DNA of 64,000 bases from Galdieria sulphuraria (GCF_000341285.1 NW_005178471.1:213739-277738), one strand, 5' to 3'; shown: positions 10,718-22,735, counted from the first letter of the stretch. Numbers and translations are program-made. Notes: generated by a model from the letters alone, not told the origin.

Positions 10718-11023
10718 TAAAGTGGCATTGAGTTTTGAAGAATATGACACATTCCTGTTGAATACTTTATATTTTCCTTGGATCTCCTTCAAATGTTCAT
10801 ATTCCCACTGTGATACTCTGGCTGCTGTTGTTGCAATTCTGTTTTCATAAAAGTCAATGAGATTTCATTGCAGCTAAGACATTTTCAACCAGTTCATACT
10901 ATTCATCAAAGGACTTGAACTACACGTAAAGACTCTGTGTGGATTTTTAGCAAGTAATGTTATGCTGCTTGTCAATACTTTCAGTCACATCAACTTTTTC
11001 AAACAGTACATTTCAAGACGACC
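10718..11023. other. Intergenic stretch, nothing recognised
   Basis: About 305 bp between two plus-strand genes. No frame, repeat or RNA gene recognised. Confidence 0.5.
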
Positions 11024-12403
11024 ATGTTGATGATCATTCTCTGTTTACTTTTCAACCGAGAAATTACAACACTTTTCTACAATACTGAAAGGAATATTTC
11101 AAGAACATCGATGAGAACGAACTACTCAGAAGGAAATGAAGTGATGGAGAACATTCAATACTTTATGGCGAACTGGAAGTTTCACTCTCTGACCCTTTTA
11201 TTGGTTGTTTCTTGGTATGGAATCAGCACGACTATCATACTTTTGACAAAGTGGGCCGTTTCTGAGGTTCCTGGTTTCGAGTTTCCTCTGTTGATCACTA
11301 CAACAAACAACTTGGGTGCTTTCGTTTGGTCTTTTCTATTTATAAGGTAAGTTTTCCTTCAACTCTGCGCTGTTTCTCACGAGAAAAGGTTTGTTGTGAA
11401 CAATATTCCACACTGCTCGAAGGAACGGTTGTTGTATTCTTTTTTTCCAGTTTCAGTGGGTATCGCTCTAGAAATTGGACTTTCCAACATTGCCTTGTCG
11501 CTACTATCCGTTGCGCTTTCTACACTTTTAAAGGGTTCTGCACCACTTTTTGTTATGTTTTGGGGTCTGCTACTTGGTACCGAAGTTTTTAAGTTGAACC
11601 TGTTCTTCTCCATTGGTTTGATTTGTTTGGTAGGGTTTATTTTCTTCTATGAAATTCTTTCTTATTATTGAATCAGGGACTTGCGTTAACTTCCGTTGGC
11701 AATTACGCTGGAAATACACTAGGAATCATCCTACAACTTACTGCTGTTGCTGCAGGTGGTTTTCGTTGGTGCCTTATGCAGATTTTATTACAAAGGAGAG
11801 GAGACGAACACAGAGTTTCTGCTCTTGAACTAACATATTATACGTAAGTGCAGAGTTGTTTTTCTGAATAGAAGCTTACGTAGTTTTAGTGCTCCTTTGA
11901 CAGCACTGGTGTTATTTCCATTTGTTGTTGGTTTGGAAGGCAAGTCTTTTGTAGCCTATCTGACAAATACAGCGTCTAGTCAAGTTGCCTATATGATACT
12001 GATATTGTTGCTCATTTCTACTTTTGTTTTCCTATTGTTGATTGTGGAATATTTATTGGTAAGAAGGACCTCTTCACTGGCTATGGCAGTTGCTGCAGTA
12101 TTTAAAGAAGGGGTAAGAATTCGAACGACTTTCTTTCAGAAACGGTTAATATTTACAAATGTTGTTCTCTAGACAACTATTGTTGGAGGTGCAATATGGT
12201 TTCATGATCGTTTGAGCATTGTGAACGTAGTAGGATTTGTTGTTTGTCAAATGGGCATTTTATGGTATATGTTTTCCCGAACTCAACAAACCCCAATTTT
12301 ATCCAAGGATCCTACATTACTGAATCAAGTCGTATCATCAAAAGATGATTCGCAGTCCATACAAGAACAACTTACAGCGGTACAAGATGATGAGGCTCAG
12401 TGA
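11024..12403 (+). CDS. Nucleotide-sugar/triose-phosphate translocator family protein (SLC35-like)
   Basis: Five exons (11024..11346, 11389..11629, 11677..11843, 11890..12112, 12173..12403) with introns of 42, 47, 46 and 60 bp add up to 394 residues. The protein is a multi-pass drug/metabolite transporter: about ten hydrophobic segments, with PVSVGIALEIGLSNIAL and LKGSAPLFVMFWGLLLG typical of the SLC35C2/At1g06470 group of putative endomembrane transporters. The substrate cannot be read from sequence. A hydrophilic tail of about 45 residues follows the last membrane segment. The stop codon TGA (12401-12403) lies inside the final codons of the convergent kinase gene, a 7-bp coding overlap. Confidence 0.85.
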
Positions 12404-14813
12404 TACTTGAGTGGTTTCTGAATGGTTCTGTTATTAAAGTGGAATGAACGGTCCAGTCCTGCAAACCAGTCACCAGTATGGTCTGTTTTGTTGATTGTCG
12501 GAAATGGATAAGGCGACATACGAATCAATAGGCCTTCACCTCGTCTAACAGAAAGTGTGGGTTTCTTTAAAGTCATTAGAAAGAAAACTTACTTGAGTTG
12601 TTGACGAAATTTACCATCAAAAGATGCCCAAGAATGACTTCGAGCGTTTTCAGAAATATCCACTCGTAACTGAACAGAATCTGGAAAGATTATAGGGCGA
12701 AAGGAAAGGCTATGAGGACATATCTAAAGTGTATTGTATTCACAGAACCACTTTGAGCGTAAATATAAGACTTACTGGAGTAAATAAAATTGCTGGAACG
12801 GAAGGATGCACCATAGAACCTCCAGCACTCATAGAATAGGCTGTGGATCCTGTTGGCGTAGACATAATAATGCCATCAGCTTGAACAGTAGTGATATACT
12901 TGTTATCACAAAAACAATCCAAGTTACAAAGATACGGAGAAGCTCCTCGATCAACTACTACTTCATTTAATATTTGGAATTCCTTTTTGGGATAGCCTTT
13001 TTTAAGCAATGTACATAATAGTCGCATGCGAAGACTGAGTAGACATTCTCTTCCTTCCAAGATGGAGGAAATTTCTTCTTCAAAAGAGTCAAATTCAAAT
13101 GGAGTTAGGAAACCTAAGCTTCCCAGGTTAAAACAAACGACAGGAGGCATAGCTGTTTTAAATAGAGTTGAAGCATGAAGAATGATCCCGTCACCGCCTA
13201 AACAAATAACAAAGTCGACAATCTTGTCAAGAGGACCCATCGTACTGGTGCTGTCAACATAAATACCATTTGCCAGTATTTCAGGCTGTAGGAAACTTTC
13301 CACGATGACTTGAAGTTTTTGCTTCTTAAGATACTGAACTGCTAGTATTGTTTGGTGAAAAAGAGCGGGATCTTTTTTGGCTAAAACCAAACATGTCTTT
13401 GGCCTCTCGTTCCATACTAACATGACTTGTTCTGTTGCTGGACTTCGAAACATAATATTACTTTCTTCAACAGTTTCTCTTTCGCAGACAAAGCCATCGC
13501 ATCTTATAAGAGAAACTTGGGCCTTGACCTTATCACCTATCAGTTGCTCTTTTGAAAAGTTTAGTTTTGTGCGTATTCTTCTAGACACTAGTGATGGATG
13601 CCCAGATAAAGTATTATCATTAGTGTACGAATTCTGTTTCTCTTGTTCCGTTGTATGTTTCTTTTGCGATATGGCAGAATGAGATATCCGATATTCAAAT
13701 ATATCTTCAACATTCATATTACACCAATCCAATTCCGGCACGTTATTATTATTCTCCAACATAATTATTCTATCCACAATTTCTTTAAGTACATCAAGAG
13801 GAGGCCTTTCAGCATCAACTTCAATTAGATACTGTTTAAATATTTCAGTAATAGAGTCCATATAAGTGCAATAATCATTATATTCTTGTTCAAAAGTTTC
13901 ACTAGAAACGGACACCAAGCGCTCGTAAACTTCTGTACTGACCTTAACCAAGTTATCACTGGACCTCTTTCCACATTATTGAACTTACTGGTCTAAAGAA
14001 TCTCTTGTGATAAACTCTTTCGGTCTCCGGATCCGACTTTCTACCAATTAGTCTCTGTTTCAACACGTCGAAGCTTGCTTTCAAGCGAAACACTTTTTGA
14101 GGTCTTATTCCTTCACTAAGAAGAGCCTCTGCCTGACCAACTTATAAGTTTTCGTTAAGACGAGAAGGTAACTGTTGTTAACGACTATAAATACCTGTTC
14201 GAGGAAACCCATCCAAAATGAAACCCAACTCTTTGCAATCCTGCATACGCAATCGTTCTAATATACAAGGAATAACTACATCATCGGGGGGCACTAGTTG
14301 CTTTTCCACATATGGACCTACTCGTTTCCCAATGGGTGTCTGTTGAGAATAGTGTGCTTTGATCAAGTCTCCTGAGGAGATATGTACCATTCCTAGCAAA
14401 TGGGAAAGAAGAGAAGCGATGGTACTCTTTCCACTAGCAGGAGGTCCCAACAGAATAAAGTAGTTGGTCAGTAAACTTGTTTCCCCTGAACTCAAGTTGG
14501 CTTCGTTTTCTTTTACAAAGAGCATCCAAAAATAAGAGTGAGTATTCCGAATATTGCCATTTCTTCGGTTCAAACTTAATTCTGTCTTTCTAAACCTTCG
14601 TGAAAAGTAAGGTGGAGTTGTTGCTTTGTTCCAATAAGCTCTATTTTCCACAGTTGTTGTACAGTCCCGATATGTTTTCTTGTTGTTTGTTGGAATATCT
14701 TTAAGAAATAGTTCCTTTTGGAAACAGAAGTTGCAGATAAAACTGTACGGTTTTCTATCAAATAAGTCATGTTCTTGACCTCGCTGGTGTGATTGTTCTT
14801 GATCCATCATCAT
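12397..14813 (-). CDS. Adenylate kinase-like / NAD kinase fusion protein
   Basis: Five exons (14195..14813, 13989..14140, 12776..13942, 12593..12723, 12397..12544) sum to 2217 nt, 738 residues, with consistent phase. Residues about 115-335 are an adenylate-kinase domain: P-loop GPPASGKST near residue 122, NMP-binding [18 protein letters not shown] and LID start [15 protein letters not shown]. Residues about 440-735 are an NAD kinase: [13 protein letters not shown] near residue 505, [12 protein letters not shown], and [20 protein letters not shown]. The 13942/13989 junction falls inside the adenylate-kinase fold, whose last helices lie in the same uninterrupted exon as the NAD kinase, so the two cannot be separate genes. 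Compared with typical adenylate kinases, the NMP-site arginine is Lys and two catalytic arginines of the region after the LID appear replaced, so kinase activity is doubtful. The N-terminus may be an organelle leader. NAD kinase makes NADP from NAD and ATP. Confidence 0.85.
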
Positions 14814-15033
14814 ACAAATCCGTCTGAATAACTTCTCATGTGGACCTTATTCGGATAACTATCGTTGGTCACTTGGCCACCATTTTGTAAAGTCTAGCAT
14901 TTGTGTATAAAGCGATACGAAGATTCTTCTTTTCAAGACTAAGTCGTTTAATACATTTTTGATTTCTATCAGAAGAGAAAGCTTTTCAAGTTGGCATGTG
15001 CGATTGCAATTTCGTGGAATTTGCTTCATTCCT

Positions 15034-18000
15034 ATGAGTTTCTTTCTAAAGTAAGAACTTTTTAAAGAACTTATCAGCATTAGGATAACAGACCTTTGCA
15101 GATATCCTAGTCCAGACTGGGCTCAACTCGGATGGCTTCTTTTGTTTGGAACTGCATGTTTGTTGTTCTTCTGCTGTGTGCCCTTGTTTGTGAGGTTTCT
15201 GGACCTGGTGAGACTTGCAAAAGGAGAATTCTGTATCATTATATTGACTCTTGGATGTGTTCAGTTTCCGACTGTGGGACGTAAAATGAATAACGTACTA
15301 AGTCAGTATTCGCAGCTTGACGTAGATTACCAGGTTTCTAGAAACTTGGACGGAGGTGGGGAAACTGTCCACAACTTTCCTACGTGTAATAACCATTTCA
15401 CAGATACGGAAAGTCAGAGTAATCAGTTGGAGCGCAATTGGGAGGCTCTTAGAGCAAAATTTACCACAAAGTTTTATGCTAGACTTGGAATTATCCCTGA
15501 GTTGCTTCGTTTTGCGCTGAATTTCATAGCAGTTGGAGTTTATGTTTCTTCCAGCTACACTAGCGGGTTTCAGAAAGGTTTAGGAGCGCTTGAGGTAGTT
15601 TCAGAACACATCACGTTTCTTTGATTCTCACCAAACTATAGGTAGCTTTTGGTATTATATTTGGATTGGACTATCTTCTACGATTCTATTTGATTTCTCT
15701 TGATTCCACTTTACTTGGCTTTGTATTTCGTATCGACTCGTTGGCTGACCTCTATAGTATACCTAGTCTTATAGCGGTAGGGAATGAAATATTCATCCTG
15801 TTACTATTCTGATTTGCTACTAGTCTGGAATTGCTTTTGTCTCGTATATCAATTTCAATTATTTGCGAGCCTTTAATCTTTATTATGCCTTTGTAAAGAT
15901 TTACTATCCTGGTGGTCACGATCCAGAAACACAAAAGCCAAAGCAAGTTTCTGCCTTAAGACCTTTTGTATTTTGTTGGATTTTATACTTGTTTGTGATT
16001 ATATTTGTTTCGGCTTGTACCGTCTATTCAGTGAGATATCCATCTATAGAATTGGCTTTTGTTGTTATTACTAAATATTCATATAGCTCGAAATGATGGG
16101 TGAAATTGATGGCTGGCAAATTGTGAATAGTGCAGGCGAACCTTTATGGAATGTCTTCAATTCAGTTTATTTTGTAGTAGTTACGATAAGCACTGTTGGA
16201 TATGGCGATATTACTCCTACCACTTATCCTGCAAGGTTAGTAAACCAATGTTTCCGAAGAGTATCTTTTTAAAGTTCTTTTTACAGAGTGGCTACAATTT
16301 TGCTCATCTTCTTTGTGGCTGTTTACTTTGCTTCCAAATTGTCAACTCTGATGGAAGTGATGCAAGTGCGTCATTAAGCTTGGTCTTTGATTGAGCTAAG
16401 AATATTAGGAACAAAAGTTAGGTTCTGGAGAATATATTAAACGAAGAGGAACTCGACATGTTATTGTTGTAGGACGGTAAGTAATTTGCATATTCTTTAT
16501 GTGAAAATGGCGTTACTTGTACCTAGTCATAAATTTGGTGATTTCGAACATTTTTCTGCTGCTTTTTATTCTTCTCCTCTTAACGCTACAACTCATATTG
16601 TGATATTGGCAAGATATCTACCTTGGTCAGAGGAAGATTTTGCAATTTTGCAAATGTCAAAGATTAGAGATTACGTCCATTTTTTAAGAGGAAGTGCCGC
16701 TGAAGTTCGTGATCTTCACCGGGCAAAGGTAGGCGATGTCTACTTTGAGACGATTTTTTTTGAAGTTGTTATAGTTAGAGGATGCAAGTGCAGTGTTTGC
16801 TTTCTTGGCAGGTGGTTCTAGTGATAGATTTGCTGAGGATTCGGTGCAAGTAATCCGTATTCATGCAGTTCGAGCCGTAAATCCAACGGTATGTTTGATA
16901 ATTGTTTTTTGTATTGATAAGACTGAACGAATTCCAGGTTCCTATTTTTGCAGTTCTCGTAAGTCTTCTACTACGTGTAATTCATTCGCTGCTTTACAGT
17001 TTTATTTAGTTGGATAGAGGCCTTCATATACACATAAAGAGTTGTTTGACAGCATCTGGAGATTCACCATCTGGAATCATGTCAGGTGATCCTCATTCCT
17101 CACAGAAAGGAAACCAGACAGACAATGGTAAATTGCTCTATGTTGTAATGATTGTTGCTTAGAAAAGTTTGAAGAACGTAGTATTAGTGCAGACATGGCA
17201 GCCAGTGGTTCTATTCCATATCAGTTTAGTTCTTCTGGCACAGAAATGTTAGGATGTAGTATCTGTACTCGTGAATTTTTGTGCAGTCTCATGTCCTTGA
17301 ATGTGGTTTGTGATGGTGCATCTACTCTTGTAGCCAATCTTTTGTTTTTTATGAAGTTTGTCTGTTGCTTGATAATTTTTTCTGTTTCTGAAACATTGTA
17401 GGTCAAACAATGTATCTCAAGACTTTCCATGGATTTGGGAGTATAAACGAGGAGTAAGAAATGGTAATCTAGTTTAATTACGATAGCTATGAATACAAAT
17501 GTCCTGTCTCTAGAAATTTTGATGTCCGAAACTCCAACTTTTTTTATTGGCGAGAAATTTGGTATTTGTTTGAAGGCTATTTACGAGTTATCTGGAATGA
17601 TTTTGATTGGAGTTTCGACAGATAGTATGTAACAACGACGCATCTCTTACGCAAATTCAAGTCCTTTTGTTGTAGATACTGCTGCAGAGATTGGATATTG
17701 GGAGAAAGTCATACCAGAGAGGAGCTACTTATATGTCATTGGAACAAGAACTCAGGCAAGATGAACTAAGTTTTTTTTTATAAAATGTGGTTATAAGATG
17801 TTGCATAGTTTCATTTATTTAAGAGAATGGAAGCTGAAACGATTTCTTTGATTGAGGAGAAATTGAAGATGTTGAAAAGTGCCAAACCTCTTTCTTACAC
17901 TACGGTAACATCACTTAGTGCATATGACGTGGTGGAAAAGGTTGAAGACATTCCTGAAGATAAGTATGTAGAACAAAAGACATGAAAAGGTTATATCTTG

Positions 18001-19760
18001 TTCACATTCCGTATAGAGTGGATATCAAAGAGTTCCGTGATCATATTGTCATTTGTGGCTTTGATGAAGCCGCTGTGTCAGATGTTGTTTTTCTTTTAGA
18101 GAGAATTTACCTGTTTTCGTACGGTGAGGAAGTGTTGGCTCCAGTTATACTTTTATTTTATTCGCTAACACTTTGTCAAGGTGATCCTTTATTTGGATTT
18201 CCCGTGAACAAACCGCCATTTACTGTCGTCATTCATCCAAGTATTAGTGAGGATAAGATAAGCTCGTTGCACAAAAGATTTCCTAGGACATACTTTTTGT
18301 CAGAGTCACCAGAACATCTCAAAAGTTTGGAGAATGTTGCTATTTTTAGGGTTGGCTTTTAGTGGATTCTCGTCGAAGATAACTTATTCGAATCAATAGG
18401 CTAGAAACGTTCTTGTATTGAGTGACTCATCTTTTTCCTTTGGAGACTCAACGAATGATGATTCCCTGTTTTCTGGCATTAATACAGAGAACTTGGATCG
18501 AAAAGTTGTTATGACTTTGTTGAACTTGGAGCTTCTTTTGGGTAATATTTGTTTCCAGCATCCCGCTTATGATTCTTATTGTATTTTGCCTTACTTGTAG
18601 GTTCCTATGATCAGACTCACATCTGTATTGAAATCAAAATTTCACATTCCATTGCATTCCTTGGTCTTCCTCGTCCTCGTCGAAGATATTCTTATTTTGG
18701 GGTTGGTGATGTTTTCCATGCTTCATTGCACTTTATAGCGTTCTCCCTTGATAGTTACCAAATGAGAGTCATTTTGTAAAAATGCATTCAAAAGATTCTC
18801 AAAAGCTGAAAGAGCAGTCATCCACAGTGACAGAAGAAGGCGTCAATTCGGATGAAATACAAAGACATCGTAGACATCAATTTGCTTCGACTATTGTGAA
18901 TCTGGGACCTCGTTATCTAAAAACTTTATTAGCCAAGCAGGATGAGAATGATTACATAGAACTCGGCATTTCTTCTGCAGCGACTTGGTATAGGGAAAGG
19001 TAGAGACTAAATGGGGCTTGTTTAAGTTTCATATCTTCCTCTTTTTTAGATACGCATCGGGTGAAGTCATTTTAGATTCGCTTCCTGATGTTTTGTTGTG
19101 TCGTGAATACGAGCATTGTGGAGTCGTTTCACTACTGTGTGAGATGGTAGGCTTAAGGAATGGAGGAAGGTTGGTTTATATTTTCATGAGCTGCTTTAAC
19201 AGATACTCAAGCCACGATAGTCTTACAACACCTTTGTTGAGGATGATTGGCATTCCTTCCAAGTGGGTTGGATGGAGATATGACAAGGTAAGTTGCAACA
19301 AGATTGAAAGATTGCACTTCATGATTCCAAGGTATTCTCTGAAATCGTTTCTTTTGGAATGATTCCTATTGCGTTGTATCGTTCTGGCGAGGCTCCCATT
19401 TCTGCAAGTCTTTTCGAGTCAACACAAAAGAATTTTATACAAGAACTCTCTTCGGACATTTCTAAGTTTCAGAGACAATTTCATCTTGGTAGTTCAGGTA
19501 TAGCTTCATTTTCATCATTTCAAGTTGCTTATATTGTTTCACAGCTTCTATGGATGCTTTCGAGGCGAAATTCTATCCTGCACAAAATATACTTCCTTGG
19601 TAACTTATCTTTCTTAGCTGTTCTCTACTGTCCTCATGTGTATGTTAGGGTTTATACCAACCCTACCCCAGATACAATAGTTGGATATCGAGATGGAATA
19701 TATGTTCTGGTGAAACCTGCATTGTCAAGCAGTGCCTTTCGACCTATTTATCAATCATGA
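15034..19760 (+). CDS. Slo/BK-type calcium-activated potassium channel alpha subunit (multi-exon)
   Basis: At least 20 exons with introns of 35-68 bp. Placed exons: 15034..15050, 15102..15594, 15642..15776, 15824..16030, 16087..16235, 16287..16365, 16409..16476, 16527..16728, 16775..16888, 16938..16958, 17010..17127, 17163..17343, 17402..17463, 17514..17624, 17676..17755, 17824..17963, 18017 onward; the 3' exons up to 19760 are less certain. The N-terminal part holds membrane segments, then the pore with selectivity filter TISTVGYGDITP and S6. RCK1 follows (HVIVVGRHKFGDF, then an RAK-LEDASAVFAFLAGG segment) with the Slo-specific FLCSLMSLNVVCDGAS part. RCK2 begins at DHIVICGFDEAAV and continues through ARNVLVLSDSS. 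It should conduct K+ across a membrane under cytosolic Ca2+ and voltage control; I see no clear Asp-rich calcium bowl. The start ATG at 15034 rests on a six-codon first exon. Confidence 0.85.
17756..17823 (+). other. Probable GC-AG intron in the K+ channel gene
   Basis: Between the exon ending ...GTRTQ and the one beginning RMEAETISLIEE no GT donor keeps the frame, but CAG|GCAAGA does, with acceptor TTTAAG. GC-AG introns with this donor context are an established minor class of U2 introns. Inferred from frame only. Confidence 0.5.
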
Positions 19761-19867
19761 GACATTTTCATTTGTAATAAATCCGTTGATGGTCATGCAT
19801 GGTACTCTTAGAAGACTTGTGGCAACTTGGTTTATAACCTTTAGAACTAAGTCTTCAGAGGGTCCAC

Positions 19868-21191
19868 ATGAACGGTGTAAAATTGGAAGTGCAACCAAGA
19901 AACCTCCTTTTTCCGCAACTTGGTCAAAAGATTCTTATGGGAACTATTGGAAAGTTACTAACTTTGCAAGGACAAAGCCCTCTTTTCGGAGAAAGTTTTT
20001 GTCGGATTTTGCAACCTTTCTATTATTTCACCACTTTTATTGGTCACTTTTTGCTATATTATGGTTTCTTTGGTTCGGTTTATATCAAAGAAACCGGGTT
20101 ATATTGACAGTTTCAGGTTGGTTGCCATTGTATTTGAACTCTTTCCTAACACTGCTTACTTGAAAATAAGCCATTTACTTATTGACTTGGTTTGGAAGAT
20201 TAGAATATGGAAGTGGACTGCCTTGCTCAACCTTTTGTCGCTCAGCTTGGTGGAAGTTGGTGTTTGAATACTTCCCTGTTATTGTTTACCAACAAGTTGA
20301 ACATGAAACTGCTTCAAGTGATACCATCATAGTATGTTGCCATCCGCACGGTGTAATGGCGGTTAGTAGAATACTTTTGTATGGTTTTCTTTGGGAGACT
20401 CTCTTTCCACAGCATGAAAAGGTAGGTTGGTTAGATCGTCACTAATGACTTTATTTTTGATTCTCTGTTGTTTTGCGTGAAGAGAAGGGCACTTGCAGCA
20501 AGACCGCTTTTCTATTTGCCAGTTTGTAGAGAGTTTACGTTGTGGTCGGGAGGTATCGATGCTTGTAGATATTCTGCTCTCACTTCTTTGAACAGTGGGA
20601 ACAGGTATTCTTTCTTTTTGTCAGTTTTCTCGTTCCGTCAACTAAACTCTTTTAGTATTTTTGTGTTTCCAGGAGGCAGTGAAGAAATATTTGTAACGAG
20701 AAGAGATAATATTTATGTGCTGCTAGAGAAACGGAAAGGGTTTGTGCAAGTATCTTTCTTATTTCGAAGACTAACTGCAGTTTGTAGTTTTATCAGGTTA
20801 GCGTTGGAAACGGGATCCAATCTGGTTCCTGTGCTTGCTGTTGGTGAAGAAGAGCTTTTTAGACTCTTTCGTTTGGTCCCAGAACGTTTGCAACAATTTT
20901 TTTTACATTATTTTAGGCTTCCTGTTGGTGTAGCGTTAGGAAGTTACTGTACTTGTATGCCAGAACGTTCTCCACTTCAGGTTCGTTGTTGAGCTAGTTT
21001 ACTTTGTGTGAGATGGGTAAACATAGAGATAGATTGTGGTTGGAAGGGCAATAACCGTGCACGCCATAGAGAACCCCAGTAAAGAAGATATCGATTCGCT
21101 CCATGCCGTTTATAAGGAAAGACTTGTCGAATTGTATAGAGACTTTAAAACTTTGAATACTTGCAAAGACAAATCTCTCGTCATTTTATGA
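19868..21191 (+). CDS. Type-2 diacylglycerol acyltransferase (DGAT2/MGAT family)
   Basis: Membrane-bound acyltransferase that makes triacylglycerol from diacylglycerol and acyl-CoA at the ER or lipid droplet. Diagnostic blocks in order: EYFPVIVYQQVEHE, CCHPHGVMAVSR (the HPHG active-site motif), FTLWSGGIDACRYS, IFVFPGGSEEIFV, RKGFIRLALETGSNLVPV, and the C-terminal AIENPSKEDIDSLHAVY. Two hydrophobic segments precede HPHG. At least five introns occur; clear ones are the 48-bp intron before FIRLALETG (donor GTTTGT) and the last, with donor GTTCGT, before IVVGRAITV. Splicing in 20060-20180, inside the membrane hairpin, has more than one possible solution. The stop at 21191 is 49 bp before the ALG3 ATG. 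Substrate specificity (DGAT, MGAT or wax synthase) is not decidable. Confidence 0.88.
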
Positions 21192-21240
21192 CAATAAAAA
21201 GATTTCTTTGAAAGAATCAAAAGTGGTTGTTGGTTGGGCC

Positions 21241-22560
21241 ATGAAGTTGAAGTTGGCTATTTTATTTTGTTTTCTAGACTTATTAGTTGGAGTTGGGGTT
21301 ATTTATTATGTTCCATTTACGGAGATAGACTTCCAAACATACCTTCAACAGGTTTATCAAGTATTTTTTGAGGGAAAGCGTGACTATAGTCAAATCCGAG
21401 GAGACACTGGTCCTTTAGTATATCCTGCGGGATTCCTTTTCATATATCGCCTCTTTTATGCAATAAGCAACGGAGGCTCTAATTTGTTTCCTGTGCAAGT
21501 TTGTTTTGCGTTTATCCACTCTGCAACGCTATGTACTGTTTGCTCAATATTTATTTATTGTAAGTTGGACACCAAAGAGTTCTTATTTTGCTGTATGCCA
21601 TTGCTGTTTTCTCGACGCGTAATGTCTATTCATGTTCTGAGGTTGTTCAACGATGCTTTTGTTACATTCCTTAGTTATCTATCCGTTCTCCTCTTCGTTT
21701 CTCGGCATCATTTTGTGGCTTGCATAGTCTACAGCCTTGCAGTATCAGTGAAAATGAGCGCCTTACTTTATGCTCCTGCTGTCTTGATTGTGTTGTTAGA
21801 ATCGTTTTGTTGGAAGCAGACCTTTTTATATGTAGTACTTTGTGGTGCCGTGCAGGTTAGTTGTTTTTCAATACAACGAATGCCGCATTTCATTGTATTT
21901 TGGATAGTTTCTTGTCGGTTTACGATTTTTATGGCATCACCCAATATCTTATATTTCAAAAGCCTTTGAGTTTCATAGAGTATTTCTGTACGAATGGACG
22001 GTCAATTGGAAGTTTTTACCGGAACACATGTTCCAACATCCTTTGTGGTCTCTTGTTCTACTATCGAGCCACATTTTGGTGCTTTACATTTGGTACAAAC
22101 GTGTAGTGAGAAATTTGTTTACAACGCTTCAAAAAATGTGTCAAGAAAAGTGTTTTGTCAAACAGAGAAATGTCATACTTGGTCGTGGTATTGTAACAGT
22201 ATTGTTTCAGTGTCAATTGATCGGCATTGTATTTGCGCGAAGTATTCATTATCAGTTTTATACGTGGTACTTTCATAGCTTACCCTGGATTCTGTATAGC
22301 TTAGGTATCCATCTTAGACAAGGGTAAGTTGTCGTTGTTAGTTTATTGGCACTCATTCTCACAGAAATTCTAGTTGTGTCTTATTGTTGGCTATAGAGCT
22401 AGTCTATAATAAGTATCCACCCTCTTGGCATATGTCAATATTACTACAATGTTGCCATTTGTATATCATTTCCAAAATGCTTCAGTCGGATAGTGACAAA
22501 AGAATAATTCATTCTCTAACCCAATCGATCAAGACAAATATAAAATCTGTAGAGAAATGA
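21241..22560 (+). CDS. ALG3: Dol-P-Man:Man5GlcNAc2-PP-dolichol alpha-1,3-mannosyltransferase ALG3
   Basis: Exons 21241..21855, 21908..22323 and 22365..22560 (introns 52 and 41 bp) give 408 residues. ALG3 adds the sixth mannose to the lipid-linked oligosaccharide in the ER lumen using dolichyl-phosphate-mannose. Signature segments: FTEIDFQTYLQQV, YSQIRGDTGPLVYPAGFLF, VLRLFNDAFV, SLAVSVKMSALLYAP, RVFLYEWTVNWKFLPEHMF and GIVFARSIHYQFYTWYFHSL. Multiple membrane segments match the GT58 family. The presence of ALG3 implies that the organism extends its N-glycan precursor beyond Man5. Start is the ATG at 21241 following a hydrophilic non-coding leader. Confidence 0.95.
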
Positions 22561-22612
22561 AATTTAACTTATAGATGAATTTTTTGCTCGTTGTCGCTCT
22601 CTTCTTGCGTCG

Positions 22613-22735
22613 ATGGAGGCTAACAAGATCAATTATATTGACTTGTGTAAACAGTTACAGGCTTACCTTCTCTCTTGCGTGATTCCAGTAAACGATGTGG
22701 TCCTTGTTCTCTGTCCAAGAGATAAGCAGAGGTAG
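22613..22735 (+). CDS. Possible small ORF, 40 residues, unknown
   Basis: Between ALG3 and the convergent PUS3 gene there is a 40-codon frame (MEANKINYIDLCKQLQAYLL at its start, ending CPRDKQR). Its composition is protein-like and the frame continues upstream to an acceptor-like TTATAG at 22571, so it may be a 3' exon of an unrecognised transcript or part of the ALG3 3' region. I do not recognise a family. Confidence 0.2.
   Translation: MEANKINYIDLCKQLQAYLLSCVIPVNDVVLVLCPRDKQR

Noticed and set aside
12397-14813. Separate adenylate kinase and NAD kinase genes
   Set aside because: The final adenylate-kinase helices and the NAD kinase lie in one exon, no ATG starts a plausible NAD kinase N-terminus, and the spliced fusion keeps phase through all five exons.
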